Assembly: GCA_025359705.1 (NCBI GenBank)
Contig: JANYFS010000467.1
Location: 1 to 10,067, forward strand
Direction: 5' to 3'
From: Deinococcales bacterium
Lineage (GTDB): Bacteria > Deinococcota > Deinococci > Deinococcales > Deinococcaceae
DNA length: 10,067 nt
Below are positions 6,729 to 10,067 of this stretch, piece by piece. Position numbers and translations under genes: made by a program. The notes beneath the pieces were generated by a model, which did not search any database, had not been told where the DNA came from, and saw only the letters and a program-made list of their open reading frames with translations. Each line of letters begins with the position of its first letter. Positions within the stretch are counted from its first letter, which is position 1.

Positions 6729-6733
6729 ACACC

Positions 6734-9076
6734 ATGCCTGTCCATCAAAATCTTCCTCACGAAAGCGCCTGGCTGCATGTGACGGGAACCGCAAAATACA
6801 CCGCCGATTTACCCGAACCTCGAGAGCTGTTGTATGCTTGGCCCGTAATGTCGCCGCACACCCATGCCGAGGTGCTGAGCATTGACTTTGCGGCGGCCCT
6901 CGAGCGGCCTGGAGTGGTGCATATTTTGACCGCTGCGGATGTAACGGGCCAAAACAATACTGGCCCCGTGCGCCACGATGAACCACTTTTCCCGCACGAA
7001 GTGATGTATCACAGTCAAGCGGTGGCCTGGGTGCTGGCGGAAAGTGAGCAGGTCGCTCAAGCGGCAACACATTTGGTGCAAGTGGAATACCGCGTTTTGC
7101 CTGCGATTGTGGGGATTCGGGCCGCGCTCGAGCAGAATAGTTTTCACAACCCCCAACCGCTCAAAATTGTGCGAAGCGGGGTATATGGCGGGGTGGATTT
7201 GGCGCTCGAGCAAGCCGAATGTTCGCTCGAGGGGGAACTCGAGTTGGGTGGGCAGGATCACTTTTACCTCGAGACTCATGCTTCACAGGCCATGCTGGAC
7301 GAAGACGGGGCCATGATGGTGCAGTGCAGCACCCAACACCCCAGTGAAACCCAAACGATTGTTGCCGAGGTGCTGGGATGGTCGCGCAACCGTGTGGCGG
7401 TGCAGTGCTTGCGGATGGGCGGCGGTTTTGGCGGCAAGGAAACCCAAGCCAATGCCTTTGCCGCCATTGCTGCTTTGGGCGCGGTCAAAACGGGTCGGCC
7501 CGTGCGGGTGCGCTTGACCCGTCATTTGGATATGCTGCTGACCGGTAAACGTCACCCTTTTTTGGCCCGTTACCGCGTGGGTTTTTCCAAAACAGGCCAG
7601 CTCGAGGCGTTAAAGGTCGATCTGTTTGGCGATGCGGGCTGGAGTTTGGATCTCTCGGAGGCCATCGTCTCGAGGGCCATGTTTCATATCGACAATTGCT
7701 ATTTTGTTCCTGCCCTCGAGGTGGCGGGGTACATTTGCAAAACCAATGTCACCTCGCACACCGCCTTTCGCGGTTTTGGTGGCCCTCAAGGAATGCTGGT
7801 GATCGAGGAGATTTTGGGCCAAGTCTCGAGGGCATTAAAGCTGCGCCCAGAGCAGGTGCGGCAGCAGAATTTTTACCAAGTGAACCACAGCACCCACTAT
7901 GGGCAACCGCTAGACGAAGTACGGATTGGGCGAATCTGGAACGAACTGCTCGAGTCCAGCGATTTTGTGGCGCGGCAAAAGTTGCTCGAGGGCTTCAATG
8001 GCTCGCACCCGTTTTTCAGGCGCGGAATTGCCATCACCCCCGTCAAATTTGGGATTTCATTTACCACCACTTTTCTGAACCAAGCGGGCGCACTGGTGCT
8101 GATTTATGCCGATGGTAGCGTACAAGTCAACCACGGCGGAACCGAAATGGGCCAAGGTTTGCACACCAAAATGCAACAGGTGGCGGCCCATACTTTAGGC
8201 ATTTCTACCCAAAATGTGCGAATCATGCCCACCCGCACCGACAAAGTACCCAATACCTCGGCTACCGCAGCCTCGAGCGGAACCGATCTCAACGGCATGG
8301 CGGTGCAAAACGCCTGCGCCACCTTGCTCGAGCGGTTGTCCGAAGTCGCCGCCAGAATGTTTGGGCAGATGTTTGGGGCCAGTGTTCACCCCCAAGATAT
8401 TCGGTTTGCGGGTGATTTGGTTGGCGCACTGGGCCGCCTCGAGACGTTTTCCTGGCAACAGGTGGTCTCCCAAGCCTACCTCTCGAGGGTTTCGCTCTCG
8501 AGTACGGGGTATTTTCGCACCCCCGAAATCCATTACGACAAGGTTTTGGGGCGCGGGAATCCGTTTCGTTATTTTGCCTGGGGTGCGGCGGTTTCCGAAG
8601 TGCAGCTCGATATTTTAACCGGCATGTGGACGCTCGAGCGGGTGGATATTTTGCACGACTGCGGCAATTCGCTGAATCCCATGCTGGATGTGGGTCAGCT
8701 CGAGGGGGGATTTGTGCAGGGCATGGGTTGGCTAACCATGGAAGAACTGGTCTGGGACGACTCGGGCAAGCTAAAAACCTTCGCCCCCAGCACCTACAAA
8801 ATCCCGACACTGGCAGAAATCCCCACCGATTTTCGAGTCAATTTGCTGACCCACGCCTTTGAACCCAAGGTGATTTTGGGTAGCAAAGCAGTAGGTGAAC
8901 CCCCGCTGATGCTGGCAATCAGCGTGCGCGAAGCCCTGCGCGATGCCCTCTCGAGCCTGGGAAATGGCGCTGTGCATTTTGCCTCGCCTGCCACTCCAGA
9001 ACGGCTTTTTTGGGCGGCGGAAGGGGTGAAGAATCCTGAAAAAGAGAGGGCGCTCGAGGGGATTACTGCGGACTAG
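6734..9076 (+). CDS. xdhB: Xanthine dehydrogenase, molybdenum-binding subunit
   Basis: This 780-aa protein matches the large subunit of bacterial xanthine dehydrogenase (R. capsulatus XdhB, 777 aa as I recall it), which hydroxylates hypoxanthine and xanthine to urate at a Mo-pterin centre. The start LPHESAWLHVTGTAKYTADL opens the hammerhead domain (~16-120), followed by two Mo-cofactor domains. Key residues can be placed: E236 in GGGFGGKE (bovine E802), R314 in SRAMFHIDNCY (R880), R346/F348 in TAFRGFGGPQG (R912/F914), F443 in FGISFTTTFLNQAG (F1009) and E722 in KAVGEPP (E1261). The E802/R880 pair argues for a purine enzyme rather than aldehyde oxidase. The ATG at 6734 fits the family start and a -10 box; an in-frame TTG at 6620 would overlap the preceding gene. 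The FeS/FAD subunit xdhA and maturation factor xdhC are absent here. It carries 22 CTCGAG copies. Confidence 0.95.
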   Translation: MPVHQNLPHESAWLHVTGTAKYTADLPEPRELLYAWPVMSPHTHAEVLSIDFAAALERPGVVHILTAADVTGQNNTGPVRHDEPLFPHEVMYHSQAVAWVLAESEQVAQAATHLVQVEYRVLPAIVGIRAALEQNSFHNPQPLKIVRSGVYGGVDLALEQAECSLEGELELGGQDHFYLETHASQAMLDEDGAMMVQCSTQHPSETQTIVAEVLGWSRNRVAVQCLRMGGGFGGKETQANAFAAIAALGAVKTGRPVRVRLTRHLDMLLTGKRHPFLARYRVGFSKTGQLEALKVDLFGDAGWSLDLSEAIVSRAMFHIDNCYFVPALEVAGYICKTNVTSHTAFRGFGGPQGMLVIEEILGQVSRALKLRPEQVRQQNFYQVNHSTHYGQPLDEVRIGRIWNELLESSDFVARQKLLEGFNGSHPFFRRGIAITPVKFGISFTTTFLNQAGALVLIYADGSVQVNHGGTEMGQGLHTKMQQVAAHTLGISTQNVRIMPTRTDKVPNTSATAASSGTDLNGMAVQNACATLLERLSEVAARMFGQMFGASVHPQDIRFAGDLVGALGRLETFSWQQVVSQAYLSRVSLSSTGYFRTPEIHYDKVLGRGNPFRYFAWGAAVSEVQLDILTGMWTLERVDILHDCGNSLNPMLDVGQLEGGFVQGMGWLTMEELVWDDSGKLKTFAPSTYKIPTLAEIPTDFRVNLLTHAFEPKVILGSKAVGEPPLMLAISVREALRDALSSLGNGAVHFASPATPERLFWAAEGVKNPEKERALEGITAD

Positions 9077-9086
9077 ATTGGTGGTT

Positions 9087-9602
9087 TCACTCGAGGGTTC
9101 CCACGCCATCTCTGGCGTTGTGAATCAGCAAATACCAACCCAAACAGATGAGCAGCGAGCGATGTTCGGTGGGAATTTCATATTCGGTCAATTGCACTTC
9201 GCCGTCGCGCTGGCGCAGCTTTAGGTTCATTTCTAGGTAGAGTAGGGGTTTGCCGCTGGCGGTGTTCCATTGCCAGCGGTTTAGCCACATTGGGGTGTAG
9301 CTCCACAAAAACAGGCGTTCATGCAGCTCGAGGGTTCCACGCCGTTCGCTCGAGCCAACAAAAGTTCCAATCACATGGCCTTGGCTGTAGATCAGAAACC
9401 GTGCGGGAAATCCGTCTTGGCGCTCGAAAAGCCAATGCCCACCGCCCAAGGTGGCCTGCATCTGCTGCGGTTTAGATTTGGAACGGGCTATTTGGCCCAG
9501 TTGTTCCATGCCCCACCAAAATTCGTAGGCCGCCACCCCCGCTCGAGGTTGCAGCCAAAAGCCCGAATTGTTGCTCGAGTCTGAAATAAGGGTTTGAATC
9601 AC
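9087..9602 (-). CDS. Unrecognised cytosolic protein, 171 aa
   Basis: I do not recognise this protein. It has no signal peptide and no clear membrane segment. Its second half is an alternation of hydrophobic strands and turns: FLIYSQGHVIGTFVG, RLFLWSYTPMWLNRWQWN, KPLLYLEMNLKLRQ, EVQLTEYEIPTEHRSLLICL. Tryptophan is unusually frequent. The strand-rich pattern and a closing hydrophobic helix (LICLGWYLLI) faintly recall tubby-like/LURP-one beta-barrels, but this is a fold guess. The start used is GTG at 9602, with TATCTT 4 nt upstream; a later ATG at residue 32 (MEQLGQIARS) is an alternative. It converges with xdhB, 10 bp between stop codons, and lies 85 bp downstream of pxpC on the same strand. 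The frame is clean and holds five CTCGAG copies, one being its last two codons before TGA. Confidence 0.7.
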   Translation of the reverse strand: MIQTLISDSSNNSGFWLQPRAGVAAYEFWWGMEQLGQIARSKSKPQQMQATLGGGHWLFERQDGFPARFLIYSQGHVIGTFVGSSERRGTLELHERLFLWSYTPMWLNRWQWNTASGKPLLYLEMNLKLRQRDGEVQLTEYEIPTEHRSLLICLGWYLLIHNARDGVGTLE

Positions 9603-9606
9603 GTTA

Positions 9607-9612
9607 AAGATA
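9607..9612 (-). promoter_or_regulatory. Possible -10 element TATCTT of the 171-aa gene
   Basis: Read on the minus strand, TATCTT ends 4 nt before the GTG at 9602, resembling the leaderless arrangement of the plus-strand genes. Overlapping TAGACT and CTATCT are alternatives. The start codon itself is not certain, so this is weak. Confidence 0.25.
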
Positions 9613-9687
9613 GTCTAAAGGATTGCCGTGGGCTTTGCTCGAGGGCCGCAGCTTCATTTTACTTGCCAGCAAAATCAGAGCTCAAAT

Positions 9688-10067
9688 TTATTCCAAATGT
9701 TGCAAACGGTAGGCAATACTGCGCTCGAGCCGTGTGATTTCTCTTTGCCGCTCGAGTAAAACCTGCAATGCTTCTTGGCTCGAGATCAATTTTAAATAGA
9801 CTTTGGTGTTGGGTGGCAAAACCGCAAGCCTTGGCAAATCCACTTCTGAGATGGTTAAAATGCGCGGGTAGCCGCCCACGGTTCCCGCATCTTGCAGCAA
9901 AACAAGAGGTTGCCCACCCGCAGGCAACTGCACTACTCCAGGAAATACTGCACTCGAGCGCATTTCTTGGATGGTTTTCAACTCGAGCGCCTCCCCTTCG
10001 AGGCGTAAACCCATGCGGTTAGACTGCGCCGAAACTTTGAAACCGATCCCCTCGAGGGCCGTTTGAG
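9688..10067 (-). CDS. pxpC: 5-oxoprolinase subunit C (biotin-dependent carboxyltransferase family), C-terminal part
   Basis: PxpC (KipA / allophanate hydrolase subunit 2 family) works with PxpA and PxpB to open 5-oxoproline to glutamate with ATP. The gene enters from the right edge, so the N-terminal part is missing: 125 residues remain of roughly 300. Diagnostic stretches are FKVSAQSNRMGLRLEGEALE (res. 9-28 of the visible part), VVQLPAGGQPLVLLQDAGTV and GGYPRILTISEVDLPRLAVL. The frame continues upstream of the ATG at 10014 to the window edge, and the family SxRMGxRLEG motif crosses that ATG, so 10014 is not the start. The C-terminus ends in a charged helix (LLERQREITRLERSIAYRLQ). pxpA and pxpB are expected beyond the right edge but cannot be seen. 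It carries six CTCGAG copies. What is visible is intact. Confidence 0.9.
   Translation of the reverse strand, partial: QTALEGIGFKVSAQSNRMGLRLEGEALELKTIQEMRSSAVFPGVVQLPAGGQPLVLLQDAGTVGGYPRILTISEVDLPRLAVLPPNTKVYLKLISSQEALQVLLERQREITRLERSIAYRLQHLE

Larger units (their letters stand above)
39..10056. repeat. Highly iterated palindrome CTCGAG, about 77 copies
   Basis: A hand count finds about 77 exact CTCGAG hexamers from 39-44 to 10051-10056, one per ~130 bp; chance predicts about 2-3. In genes it occurs in all three frames: mostly CTC GAG (Leu-Glu), but also as nCT CGA Gnn (e.g. 1802, 1983, 5531, 6092) and nnC TCG AGn (e.g. 673, 1150, 4041, 8274). It is also in spacers (1467, 1637, 3361, 6714, 9638). 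Only about six CTCGA strings are followed by A, C or T. Dense clusters lie at 4255-4332 (four copies) and 7127-7273 (five). The longest gaps are 2013-2608, 6098-6683, 679-1149 and 4927-5358. The hexamer equals the XhoI site, so the host must lack or block such an enzyme. Confidence 0.95.

Noticed and set aside
6620..6733. 38-codon N-terminal extension of xdhB from TTG at 6620
   Set aside because: Would overlap the DUF6326 gene by 74 bp, matches no family N-terminus, and the ATG at 6734 has a -10 box in front.
9103..9118. Perfect 6-bp stem, 4-nt loop hairpin (ACGCCA / TGGCGT) near the xdhB 3' end
   Set aside because: Lies inside the last codons of the convergent gene and has no T-run on either strand, so it cannot be called an intrinsic terminator.
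9604..9657. 17-codon minus-strand ORF (MKLRPSSKAHGNPLDYL) in the spacer before the 171-aa gene
   Set aside because: Too short to support, no ribosome binding site, and it overlaps the putative promoter. Could be a leader peptide but nothing shows it.
39..10056. CTCGAG density as a result of Leu-Glu codon choice
   Set aside because: Copies also occur in the two other frames and in spacers, and CTCGA followed by a non-G base is very rare.

Overview
The window reads as ordinary bacterial chromosome with about 50-57% G+C in most genes (hand-counted in sample lines), genes close together and few spacers. The host cannot be named from this. Several genes have a TANNNT -10 element only 4-6 nt before the start codon, as in leaderless genes. 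That habit, together with the MalT-type regulator, suits Deinococcota (Deinococcus/Meiothermus type) best, with Chloroflexota as an alternative.

Layout, left to right. (1) The end of nadC overlaps the start of a complete nadA by 4 bp; both act in de novo NAD synthesis. (2) A short spacer holds a doubtful 41-codon ORF. It is followed by an AT-rich gene for an unrecognised secreted protein of 566 aa. (3) A large MalT/LuxR-type ATP-binding transcription activator (899 aa) carries short in-frame tandem repeats. (4) A small four-helix membrane protein (DUF6326 type) lies behind a near-perfect 24-bp dyad that looks like an operator. (5) A complete molybdenum subunit of xanthine dehydrogenase (xdhB) has all key active-site residues, but no FeS/FAD subunit is beside it. 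(6) On the minus strand, convergent with xdhB, are an unrecognised 171-aa protein and the C-terminal part of pxpC (5-oxoprolinase subunit C), which runs off the right edge. The genes do not form one pathway. NAD synthesis, purine oxidation (NAD-dependent if this is a dehydrogenase) and 5-oxoproline recycling are metabolic neighbours only.

The strongest signal is not a gene. The palindrome CTCGAG occurs about 77 times in 10,067 bp (hand count), against roughly 2-3 expected by chance. It lies in all three reading frames, in spacers and on both sides of strand switches. Only about six CTCGA strings are followed by a base other than G. This is a highly iterated palindrome comparable in kind to HIP1 of cyanobacteria but with a different sequence. 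Its longest gaps fall in the AT-rich secreted-protein gene and the DUF6326 locus.

A second pattern is that C-rich, almost G-free tracts follow several stop codons where no intrinsic terminator is visible.
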